NCBI GenBank assembly: GCA_025363505.1 | Contig: JANYDV010000019.1 | Coordinates: 1-39,746, forward strand | Reading direction: 5' to 3' | From: Bacteroidota bacterium | GTDB taxonomy: Bacteria > Bacteroidota > Ignavibacteria > Palsa-1295 | DNA: 39,746 nucleotides | Shown: piece after piece, positions 8,582 through 15,791 of the stretch | How the letters are laid out: each line of letters begins with the position of its first letter | Position numbering within the stretch: the stretch's first letter is position 1 | Notes under the pieces: model-generated | Database searches by the model: none | What the model saw: the letters and a program-made list of their open reading frames with translations, nothing else | Told to the model about the DNA's origin: nothing | Program-made: the position numbers and the translations under genes

Positions 8582-9486
8582 TATACTTTTTCCACTTCGT
8601 TCTTGCCCAGAATACCGCTCGGTTTGAATATTAAGATGCCGATCAAAATCGCAAAGACGATCGCATCACGATAGGTCGAAAGAAAGGTACCTCCGATAAA
8701 CGACTCAACAATACCGATGATCATTCCACCAAGTGCCGCACCGGTAATATTTCCGATACCACCCAGCACAGCCGCTACGAATGCCTTGAGTCCGGGTAAG
8801 ATACCCATCAATGGGTCAATGCTTGGATATTGTGCTGCATAAAGCACTCCGCCGGCAGCCGCAAGCGCAGAGCCTGTCATAAACGTAAACGTAATCACTT
8901 TTGAGATATTAATACCCATCAAGCTGGCGGCTTGTTGGTTGAAACTGACCGCGCGCATTGCAGTGCCGATTTTTGTTTTCATGACGATCACTCGAAGCGC
9001 AAGCATCAATGTAAAGGAAGTGATGATCACGACAGCACCAACAACATCGATCGTTACGGCTTTTGATTTAATGAGTGCATGGTTCGAGATGATCTCAGGG
9101 AATCCACGGGGTGTAGCACCGAAGAGTAATTGTGAAAGATACTCCAAAAAAAGCGAGACTCCGATAGCAGTAATAAGTACGGTAAGCTTGGGGCGTTTGC
9201 GAAGTGGTCGGTAGGCGAGGTACTCAATCAAGGCACCAAGCAAGGCACAGATAGTCATTGACGCAACAAACACAACGATGACAGCACCAATACTACCGGT
9301 CGGCAAAATGTGCGAGACAGCATTAGCCACAAAATAACCGGAGAAAGCACCGATCATAAAAATATCACCATGAGCGAAATTAATGAATCGGAGTACACCA
9401 TAAATCATCGTATAGCCAAGCGCTATCAACGCGTAGATCGCGCCAAGCGAAATGCCATTTACCAGCTGCTGGAGTATTTCTCCCAT
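8581..9486 (-). CDS. livH: Branched-chain amino acid ABC transporter permease LivH
   Basis: This 301-residue partner permease of LivM has about eight hydrophobic helices. Diagnostic stretches are LVNGISLGAIYALIALGYTM, the INFAHGD motif, VSFNQQAASLMGIN, and FVAAVLGGIGNITGAALGG, which forms the ATPase-contacting loop. The gene ends in a one-base overlap with livM. A hairpin terminator and 227 bases separate it from the binding-protein gene upstream. This would let the binding protein be made in excess over the permeases, a common arrangement. Confidence 0.93.
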   Translation of the reverse strand: MGEILQQLVNGISLGAIYALIALGYTMIYGVLRFINFAHGDIFMIGAFSGYFVANAVSHILPTGSIGAVIVVFVASMTICALLGALIEYLAYRPLRKRPKLTVLITAIGVSLFLEYLSQLLFGATPRGFPEIISNHALIKSKAVTIDVVGAVVIITSFTLMLALRVIVMKTKIGTAMRAVSFNQQAASLMGINISKVITFTFMTGSALAAAGGVLYAAQYPSIDPLMGILPGLKAFVAAVLGGIGNITGAALGGMIIGIVESFIGGTFLSTYRDAIVFAILIGILIFKPSGILGKNEVEKV

Positions 9487-9664
9487 GTATTACACAAAAT
9501 ATTACTAACAAAGATACCAATAAATCGAGATGGGATCCTCAGATTCTTGCCTCAGAGGCACACGAGATTATACATTCCGAAGTAATCTTAACGCTTCTAC
9601 TCCATTAGAACATTTGGTTCTTCGCTTGTTGTGAATGAAAATATCATTACATTTTTGAAGCAAT

Positions 9665-9694
9665 AAAAAAGGGCAGTGTTTGCACCGCCCTTTT
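9665..9694 (-). terminator. Hairpin terminator or attenuator between livK and livH
   Basis: An AAAAGGGC / GCCCTTTT stem with an inner GTG/CAC pairing and one A-C mismatch encloses a four-base loop. On the minus strand it is followed by TTTTTTATT. It lies 20 bases after the livK stop. Because livH and livM follow in the same direction, it may act as a partial terminator that lowers permease expression. Bases 9487-9660 show nothing else recognisable. Confidence 0.75.
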
Positions 9695-9713
9695 GATCGT
9701 AATAGAAACAAGT

Positions 9714-10922
9714 TTATTTCGCGGGGGCTGTCACCGGAGTGTCGCCGGTTTTGAAGTCGGTTTGTGTTTCGCCGTTTGGTCCAATACGTTGTGCGAAGTG
9801 ATATTTACCATTAACAATTTTTAGAATGGTGATCGGTTTTTCTGCATTTCGTTGTGCATTGAGGGTGATCTTGCCGGTGACGCCGTTAAAGTCTTTTGTT
9901 GCAGCGATAGCATCACGAAGCTTAGCAGCATCGGTTGAGCCGGCACGGGTGATCGCTTGGGTTAAAATGCGAGCCGCATCATAGCCAAGAGCTGCCATAG
10001 CATCCGGATCTTTTTGGAATTTGGCTTTATATTTCGTTACGAAATTTTGAACCGCTGCATCCGGATCTTCGACCGAGAAGTGATTGGAAAGATAGGTGTT
10101 GTTGAACTGTTGTTCGGCACCTTTGGTGAGTTCGTCGGAGTCCCAACCGTCGCCACCCAATAGCGGCACGGTGATGCCAAGCTCACGAGCCTGACGAACG
10201 ATCAACGATACTTCATTATAATATCCGGGAATAAAAATCACATCGGGGTTGGTAGCACGAATAGATGTCAAAGCAGAGCGGAAATCTTTATCACCCGATG
10301 AGTAGGCTTGCTCGCTGACGACATCGCCACCGCTTTTACGGAATGTCTCACGGAATGCATTCGCCAAACCGATAGAGTAATCTTGTTTGGTATCTTGCAA
10401 TACAGCAGCGCGTTTTGCACCAAGCGATTTTTTTGCAAACGATGCAAGGGCATTGCCTTGGAATGGATCAATAAAACAAATACGGAAAATATAATCGCCG
10501 ATTTTCGTAACGTCTTCGTTAGTCGAAGCCGGTGAAATCATCGGGATTTTACTTTGCTGGGCAATCGGTCCGCCGGCTTTCGAACGGCTCGAAGCAACTT
10601 CGCCGAGCAACGCGATCACTTTGTCGCGGTTGATCAATTTTTGTACAGCAGCAGTAGCATCTTCGGTCTTTGATTGGTCGTCCTCACTTTTGAGTACGAT
10701 TTTCTTTCCGATGATTCCGCCGCCCTGATTAATTTCGTCAATCGCCAGTACCGCACCGGCATGAACCGACTGCCCAAATGTGGCAGTCTGTCCGGTCATC
10801 GAGGCATATTCTCCGATGATAATATCATTGCCTTCGGCGACACCTTCTTTTTTGCAAGACGAGAGAAACGTTGCTGATGTAAGTACAACAACAGCGGTAA
10901 CAACTGAAAAATATTTATTCAT
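9714..10922 (-). CDS. livK: Branched-chain amino acid ABC transporter substrate-binding lipoprotein
   Basis: The 402-residue protein is a periplasmic type I binding protein (Leu/Ile/Val-binding fold) that delivers ligand to LivHM. It starts MNKYFSVV and has a lipobox FLSSC at residue 23, so it is membrane-anchored. Family segments are IIIGEYASMTGQTATFG, GAVLAIDEINQGGGI, ALLGEVASSRSKAGGPIAQ, IPMISPASTNEDVT and LGYDAARILTQAI. The ATG at 10922 is chosen because it gives the lipoprotein signal. An in-frame extension to 11078 would overlap the upstream gene and lacks any signal. The ligand may be an amino acid other than Leu/Ile/Val. Confidence 0.92.
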   Translation of the reverse strand: MNKYFSVVTAVVVLTSATFLSSCKKEGVAEGNDIIIGEYASMTGQTATFGQSVHAGAVLAIDEINQGGGIIGKKIVLKSEDDQSKTEDATAAVQKLINRDKVIALLGEVASSRSKAGGPIAQQSKIPMISPASTNEDVTKIGDYIFRICFIDPFQGNALASFAKKSLGAKRAAVLQDTKQDYSIGLANAFRETFRKSGGDVVSEQAYSSGDKDFRSALTSIRATNPDVIFIPGYYNEVSLIVRQARELGITVPLLGGDGWDSDELTKGAEQQFNNTYLSNHFSVEDPDAAVQNFVTKYKAKFQKDPDAMAALGYDAARILTQAITRAGSTDAAKLRDAIAATKDFNGVTGKITLNAQRNAEKPITILKIVNGKYHFAQRIGPNGETQTDFKTGDTPVTAPAK

Positions 10923-11002
10923 ACGATGGTTTTCATTAAAAAAATGATAACAGGATAAAAGTAACTTCGCAATGCTCCGGAACATTCCGTATATCACCGA
11001 TC

Positions 11003-11653
11003 TTATTGTACACCCAATTTCTTGAGTGTCTTGCCATATTGTGTCGTCGGATACTCGGCGCGAAGGCGGTCGTACCACATCGAAGCTGCTTGAGTATTGC
11101 CAATGGTATAATTTGCACGAGCCAGTTTATAAAATGCTTGCTCACGCTTATAATTGGGTCCGGCTTTGGTGGTATATTCAAAGTAGGGCAATGCATCGGC
11201 ATATCTGCCGAGCGCATAGTAGCTTTCGCCGATCCAGTAATAGGAATTCGGTACTAATTCCGGTGGGCGGCCGCTGGTTGCGATCTGTGATAGTAAGCCG
11301 ATCGATCGGTCATAGTCGCCACCATTAAATGCTGCAAGTGCTGCTTCATAATTAGAGTAAGCTGTCAAGTCGGGGCGAGGGACATAATTCGCACCCCACG
11401 GAGTACGTGGGTAGTCTTCGGATTTGATATGTGCAACATCAAGTTCGGAGGCGGAAAGTGCATTCACTTTTGCAAGGACACTATCAGCACGATTCATTAC
11501 TTGCGCCGCTGTGGGCGAGTTCGATGGTGGTGTGGTTGGTTTTTGTTGCTGTTTTGTATTCTTAGCAGTTTTTGCACCCCTCGGTCTGCAAGAGTCGCAA
11601 CTGACAATCAAGACTACACAAAGGAGCAAGAGAGAAAAGCGATTGATGTTCAT
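11003..11653 (-). CDS. TPR-repeat lipoprotein, CpoB/YbgF-like
   Basis: The protein has 216 residues with a lipobox LIVSC at residue 19, then a Lys/Gln/Thr/Pro-rich linker. From about residue 100 to the end there are tetratricopeptide repeats: YEAALAAFNGGDYDRSI, NSYYWIGESYYALGRYADAL and YKLARANYTIGNTQAA. The pattern, including a Y-W-x-G-E-S-x-Y-A-x-G motif, matches the C-terminal domain of the Tol-Pal-associated protein CpoB. The start has a good AAAGGAG ribosome site. It appears to be a paralogue of the gene at 12518, and the two flank an outer-membrane barrel gene. No Tol or Pal genes are nearby, so the role is inferred only as envelope scaffolding. Confidence 0.75.
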   Translation of the reverse strand: MNINRFSLLLLCVVLIVSCDSCRPRGAKTAKNTKQQQKPTTPPSNSPTAAQVMNRADSVLAKVNALSASELDVAHIKSEDYPRTPWGANYVPRPDLTAYSNYEAALAAFNGGDYDRSIGLLSQIATSGRPPELVPNSYYWIGESYYALGRYADALPYFEYTTKAGPNYKREQAFYKLARANYTIGNTQAASMWYDRLRAEYPTTQYGKTLKKLGVQ

Positions 11654-11665
11654 ACGTTTGCTCCT

Positions 11666-12505
11666 TTAATAAAGATTAATCTTAAAACCAAGACTGAGTG
11701 CAACATTTGATCCCGTACGAGCAGGGTCGCCGGTGGTTTTAGCAACGGTACTTGTTCCGTCGAACGATGTGTAAGTATATTGGTAGATATAATTAGTAAC
11801 CTCACTCAAGCGAAGTTGTGCAAATAAGTCTATCGCACTATTTCCGTCTTCCGGTGAATACAGCAGTGGCAACTCCATACCAATAGCACCATAGAGTTCA
11901 AACGGCAATGGCGGATCGTAAGTAACTTTTGCAGTTTGAGTCGAATTTGAATAGGAAATATTATCCTCATAGATACCTTTGATATGAATACCACCACCGA
12001 CACCGATATAAACCGAGGGCAACCCTGCGCCAAACGATGTCCGGGCATTAAAGCCAAGGGTGATTGGAATATAGGTACTCGTACGAGTGGTGGTCACAAA
12101 ACCGCCCGAGGGAAGTTGATCGTTGGTGGTACCACCGATCGAAAGATGATAGCCGGTTGCAAATTCGAGTTCAAGCCCGACATACGGTATCTTTTCAGGT
12201 CCGTAGGCTTCGCCATCGGAATTGAGCAAATCAATAGGAAGCAATGGGATATCAAATGCCATATCCATCTTTGCCCCTTGACCGGTGCTCCAAAAGATTT
12301 TGTCGGCTCCGTTGTTGCCATATAATTGTCTGCCCCGACCGAGCCCATAGCCCCCGGAAAGTTTTACTGAAAAGAGTGTCGGCAGTGTCGAGCTTTCCTG
12401 AGGATCAAGCACATCGCCTTGTTCTTGTGCCGATGCCACTGAGCTAAGCGAGATGATCGCACAGCAGAATGTCAGGACAACGATGAATTTTGAATGGTTC
12501 TTCAT
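11666..12505 (-). CDS. Outer-membrane beta-barrel protein
   Basis: The protein has 279 residues. A signal peptide ends at SVASAQ. The mature part is built of alternating hydrophobic and polar strands with Gly/Thr/Ser turns: FSVKLSGGYGLGRG, YVGLELEFATGYHLSIGG, YIPITLGFNARTSF and VYIGVGGGIHIKGIY. It ends in an aromatic residue (LSLGFKINLY), the usual recognition signal for outer-membrane assembly. It sits between two TPR lipoprotein genes with gaps of about 12 bases, so the three probably form one unit. The cargo or partner is unknown. Confidence 0.75.
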   Translation of the reverse strand: MKNHSKFIVVLTFCCAIISLSSVASAQEQGDVLDPQESSTLPTLFSVKLSGGYGLGRGRQLYGNNGADKIFWSTGQGAKMDMAFDIPLLPIDLLNSDGEAYGPEKIPYVGLELEFATGYHLSIGGTTNDQLPSGGFVTTTRTSTYIPITLGFNARTSFGAGLPSVYIGVGGGIHIKGIYEDNISYSNSTQTAKVTYDPPLPFELYGAIGMELPLLYSPEDGNSAIDLFAQLRLSEVTNYIYQYTYTSFDGTSTVAKTTGDPARTGSNVALSLGFKINLY

Positions 12506-12517
12506 TGCTAATATCAG

Positions 12518-13282
12518 TTAATTTAATTTCTTGAGCCGAGCTTCTGCTCTTGCCCGGTACTCAGTATCGGGAAACGAAAGCAATAAACGCTGATAGGCAG
12601 CTTTTGCATTCGTACGTTCGCCCATTTTTTCATAAGCTGCGGCGATCTTAAATTCAGCATCATCGGCTTTCATTGATTCCGGAAAATTATCTAACAATTC
12701 GTGAAATGCTCTGATCGATTCGCTATACTCGCCCATTGCATACAGCGATTCGCCTTTCCAATAAAGATAATTCGGCGCAAGTGGTGAGCTGCGGTCTTTC
12801 CGATAAAGATCATCAAATGCAGTTAGTGCATCATTATATTTGCCGTTATTAAATTGTCTCAGCGCAGAAGTATATTCGTCATTTTGCGGTGTGGTTGTCA
12901 CCATAGCCTGTGGTGGCGGTATCGGAGCACCGGTGACATTACGATCGGGCTGAGCTTGCTGGAGAGAGCCGGATGGCGGAAGTGACGGAGCTGTAACTTG
13001 ATTGCCATTGAGTGCTCGTTCTTCGATGATACTCTTTAGCTTCATTATCTCACGCTCAAGCTCGGAGATGCGTTTGCGATCTTGACTGATGATGCCTGAC
13101 ATAGTATCAACAACCGTAATGAGCTTGTTTTGCACCATCAAGAGCGAATCCATCATTTTGGTTTGAGACGCTACTGCACCTTTGGCTTGCGACTGATCCC
13201 CGCGACGGGTCTGTTGCGAAGGACGACATCCGGAGATCACAACCAGTGCCGTAAGAAATACTAACGTCGATCTAATGGTCAT
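12518..13282 (-). CDS. Tol-Pal system protein CpoB/YbgF-like lipoprotein
   Basis: The protein has 254 residues with a lipobox VISGC at residue 19. Residues about 40-92 form a heptad-like coiled coil (MMDSLLMVQNKLITVVDTM, then RISELEREIMKLKSIIEE), the trimerisation region of CpoB. A Pro/Gln linker follows. Residues about 135-254 are tetratricopeptide repeats with YLYWKGESLYAMGEYSESI and AEFKIAAAYEKMGERTNAKA. The layout of coiled coil, linker and TPR is the classic CpoB order, although CpoB itself is usually not lipidated. It is the first gene of the minus-strand cluster and diverges from lpxC. Confidence 0.8.
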   Translation of the reverse strand: MTIRSTLVFLTALVVISGCRPSQQTRRGDQSQAKGAVASQTKMMDSLLMVQNKLITVVDTMSGIISQDRKRISELEREIMKLKSIIEERALNGNQVTAPSLPPSGSLQQAQPDRNVTGAPIPPPQAMVTTTPQNDEYTSALRQFNNGKYNDALTAFDDLYRKDRSSPLAPNYLYWKGESLYAMGEYSESIRAFHELLDNFPESMKADDAEFKIAAAYEKMGERTNAKAAYQRLLLSFPDTEYRARAEARLKKLN

Positions 13283-13344
13283 ATTGTAACTATAAATATA
13301 CCAAAATTCTATCAGGGTAGAAATCCCTTACAAAACAATATAAA

Positions 13345-13352
13345 CAAATCTA
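13345..13352 (-). promoter_or_regulatory. Possible -7 box for the cpoB-like/livK cluster
   Basis: On the minus strand the bases read TAGATTTG, a full match to the Bacteroidota -7 consensus TAnnTTTG. It is preceded by CG, as in the other copies in this window. It lies 62 bases upstream of the gene at 13282. No convincing -33 element is seen at the right spacing. Confidence 0.4.
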
Positions 13353-13393
13353 CGAAGGAAAACCCCAACTCAGCCGTGAAGAAGCCCTAAATC

Positions 13394-13426
13394 TTTGTTT
13401 GCGAATTTGATGTGGGGTTATCTTTC
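13394..13426 (+). promoter_or_regulatory. Possible lpxC promoter
   Basis: TTTG at 13394-13397, a 21-base spacer and TATCTTTC at 13419-13426 resemble the Bacteroidota TTTG / TAnnTTTG promoter with one mismatch. Transcription would begin about 20 bases before the lpxC ATG. This is inference from position and consensus only. Confidence 0.35.
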
Positions 13427-13452
13427 CATTGGTATTTTTGTTAGACACAACT

Positions 13453-14862
13453 ATGCGCGCAAATCAACGAACGATAAAAAAGGTCGTACGGCTCGAAGGT
13501 GTCGGTCTTCATACCGGCAATTCCTGTACGATGGAGTTTCACCCTGCGGCTGCCGATTACGGTATTCGCTTTGTCCGTCGCGATCTCGAAGGCGTACCGG
13601 AAATACCGGCTCTAGCAGATTTCGTCACGGATATTTCTCGTGGGACTACCCTCTCACATAACGGGGCAAGTGTTCATACGGTCGAACACGTCTTAGCCGC
13701 CGTAGTTGGCTTGGAGATAGATAACCTTCGGATTGAACTCACTGCAAATGAGCCTCCTGTCGGAGATGGCAGTGCCACACCCTATGTTGACTCATTGCTC
13801 AGCGCAGAATTTGAAGAGCAAGACGCGCCACGAGGTTATCTGGTCATTGACAGCACCATCTCTTACTCCAACGAAGAAAAGGGCGTAGAGATCGTCGCAT
13901 TGCCGTTGCCGAACGATTACCGGATGACAGTGATGGTTGATTATAATAATCCCGCACTCGGCAGCCAGCATACGGGGTTGTTCTCGCTCGAAAAGGAATT
14001 TATTACTGATTTTGCCCCTTCACGGACGTTCTGCTTCTTGCACGAAGTCGAAATGCTTCGCGATCAAGGACTGATAAAAGGCGGCAATCTTGATAATGCA
14101 ATTGTCATCGTTGATGGAAATCCGACCCAAGCAACAATAGATGCACTGACAAAACGTTTGGGTCTTGAAGGCTCTGTCATCTTAGGTCAGCATGGTACAC
14201 TGAATAATAAACCACTTCGTTTCAAGAACGAACCGGCTCGTCACAAACTCCTTGACCTTCTTGGTGATCTAGCGCTCGTGGGGGCTCCCATACAAGCACA
14301 GATCTTGGCTGCCCGACCGGGGCATGCATCGAATGTAGAGTTTGCAAAAAAACTTCGGACAATCTTAAAGAAGAAAAAGCATCTAAAGAAATATACTCCC
14401 GGTGCACCGATCTTTGACATCACTGCGATCGAGCGCATTATGCCGCATCGCTATCCCTTCTTACTGGTTGATCGAATTCTTGAACTTGACCTTGAGCCCG
14501 GCGCCGAGCGCATTGTGGGCATTAAGAATGTCACCTATAACGAGCCATTTTTCACCGGACATTTCCCCGGCAATCCTATTATGCCCGGTGTGCTCATTCT
14601 CGAAGCAATGGCACAAACCGGTGGAATGCTAATGCTTGGTTCGCTGGGCGACCCAAGCTCGAAGTTGGTATATTTTATGGCGATCGACAAAGCTAAATTT
14701 CGTAAGCCTGTCACACCCGGCGATCAATTAGTCTTCGAAGTAAAGTTGATTCGCAACAGAGGAAAATCTTTTCAACTCTCCGGACAAGCGTTTGTCGATA
14801 ACCAACTTGTCGCCGAAGCCGAGTTAATGGCTGCCATTGTTGATCGTGAGGAAGCGAAATAG
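13453..14862 (+). CDS. lpxC-fabZ: Bifunctional UDP-3-O-acyl-GlcNAc deacetylase / 3-hydroxyacyl-ACP dehydratase
   Basis: This 469-residue fusion combines the committed step of lipid A synthesis (LpxC) with the dehydratase of fatty-acid elongation (FabZ). Residues 1 to about 310 are LpxC: GVGLHTG, HTVEHVLAAVVG with zinc ligand H79, SRTFCFLHEVEML, and H264-K-x3-D268 for the other ligands. H291 is the probable general acid. After a Lys-rich linker (306-313), FabZ follows: RIMPHRYPFLLVDRI, GHFPGNPIMPGV with catalytic H370, and E384 in LEAMAQ. Fused LpxC-FabZ is the normal form in Bacteroidota and Chlorobiota. The ATG at 13453 fits the family N-terminus better than a TTG at 13429. The stop overlaps the lpxA start by one base. 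Confidence 0.95.
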   Translation: MRANQRTIKKVVRLEGVGLHTGNSCTMEFHPAAADYGIRFVRRDLEGVPEIPALADFVTDISRGTTLSHNGASVHTVEHVLAAVVGLEIDNLRIELTANEPPVGDGSATPYVDSLLSAEFEEQDAPRGYLVIDSTISYSNEEKGVEIVALPLPNDYRMTVMVDYNNPALGSQHTGLFSLEKEFITDFAPSRTFCFLHEVEMLRDQGLIKGGNLDNAIVIVDGNPTQATIDALTKRLGLEGSVILGQHGTLNNKPLRFKNEPARHKLLDLLGDLALVGAPIQAQILAARPGHASNVEFAKKLRTILKKKKHLKKYTPGAPIFDITAIERIMPHRYPFLLVDRILELDLEPGAERIVGIKNVTYNEPFFTGHFPGNPIMPGVLILEAMAQTGGMLMLGSLGDPSSKLVYFMAIDKAKFRKPVTPGDQLVFEVKLIRNRGKSFQLSGQAFVDNQLVAEAELMAAIVDREEAK

Positions 14863-15674
14863 TGGCAACGAAGATCCATCCGACGGCAATTGTTAATCCC
14901 ACAGCAGAACTTGCTGATGGAGTAGAAATTGGTGCTTATGCAATCATTGATGGGGATGTAGTCATCGGCGAGGGAACGAGCATTTCACATCATGCTTTCA
15001 TCGCCTCGGGTGCACGAATCGGCAAAGAATGTGTGGTCCATCATAGCGCAGTTGTTGCAAATGTCCCACAGGATCTCAAATTCAGCGGTTCGGAAAAAAC
15101 GTATGTCGAGATTGGCGATCATACTACTATCAGAGAGTTTGCTACGATCCACAGAGCAACCGTTCATTCGACAACTTCAAAAGCCGGTACACACGACTCT
15201 ATCACCAAAGTGGGAAGTAATTGCTTAATTATGGCATATTCTCATATTGCACATGATTGTTTGATCGGCGATCACGTGATTCTTTCGAATGCCGTTCAAG
15301 TAGCCGGGCATTGCACGGTTGGTTCATTCGTAACGATCGGCGGTCTTACCGGTGTTCATCAATTCTCAATGATCGGTGCGTACTCAATGGTAGGTGCTGC
15401 GTTAATGCTCACCAAAGATGCACCGCCTTATTCGTTGATCGCAGACGAACCCCCGCGTTTTGTTGGTGTCAATAAAATCGGATTAGAGCGCCGAGGATTT
15501 ACGAAAGAGGCTATTCAGAACATTCGGGATGCATATAAAACTATTTATTTCGCAGGTTTGAATTTCACTGATGCAATGACTACCATCGAAACAAATCAGC
15601 ATTTGAATATTGCTGAGGTACAAGTGATCCTCGATTTTTATCGTAACTCCGATCGTGGTGTAATTGGCGGATAA
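14862..15674 (+). CDS. lpxA: UDP-N-acetylglucosamine O-acyltransferase LpxA
   Basis: LpxA moves a 3-hydroxyacyl chain from acyl carrier protein to UDP-GlcNAc, the first step of lipid A synthesis. The 270 residues contain left-handed beta-helix hexapeptide repeats over residues 1 to about 190 and a helical C-terminal domain starting near IGLERRGF. The catalytic region is AYSHIAHDC with H128 and H131. GGLTGVHQFSMIGAYSMVG is also diagnostic. Translation starts at a GTG whose first base is the last base of the lpxC-fabZ stop, so the two are coupled. LpxA uses the substrate released by its neighbour in the same pathway. Confidence 0.95.
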   Translation: MATKIHPTAIVNPTAELADGVEIGAYAIIDGDVVIGEGTSISHHAFIASGARIGKECVVHHSAVVANVPQDLKFSGSEKTYVEIGDHTTIREFATIHRATVHSTTSKAGTHDSITKVGSNCLIMAYSHIAHDCLIGDHVILSNAVQVAGHCTVGSFVTIGGLTGVHQFSMIGAYSMVGAALMLTKDAPPYSLIADEPPRFVGVNKIGLERRGFTKEAIQNIRDAYKTIYFAGLNFTDAMTTIETNQHLNIAEVQVILDFYRNSDRGVIGG

Positions 15675-15738
15675 ACTCCTTCTTGATTAATTATACTTTA
15701 TTTTCATTTCCTTTTCTATTTCATTTCTTTTAAAAACA

Positions 15739-15771
15739 AAAAAGCCCCACTCGTAATGAGCGGGGCTTTTT
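15739..15771. terminator. Bidirectional terminator between lpxA and the T9SS surface protein
   Basis: AAAAAGCCCC and GGGGCTTTTT pair around an inner CTC/GAG stem, with a single A-C mismatch and a five-base loop. Both strands carry a T run after the stem. The flanking genes converge here, so one hairpin can serve both. Confidence 0.88.
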
Positions 15772-15791
15772 GTTAATGATCTCTTGAGCGA

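Noticed and set aside
10923..11078. In-frame N-terminal extension of the livK frame to 11078
   Set aside because: It overlaps the TPR lipoprotein gene, has no signal peptide, and the internal ATG at 10922 gives a perfect lipoprotein start.
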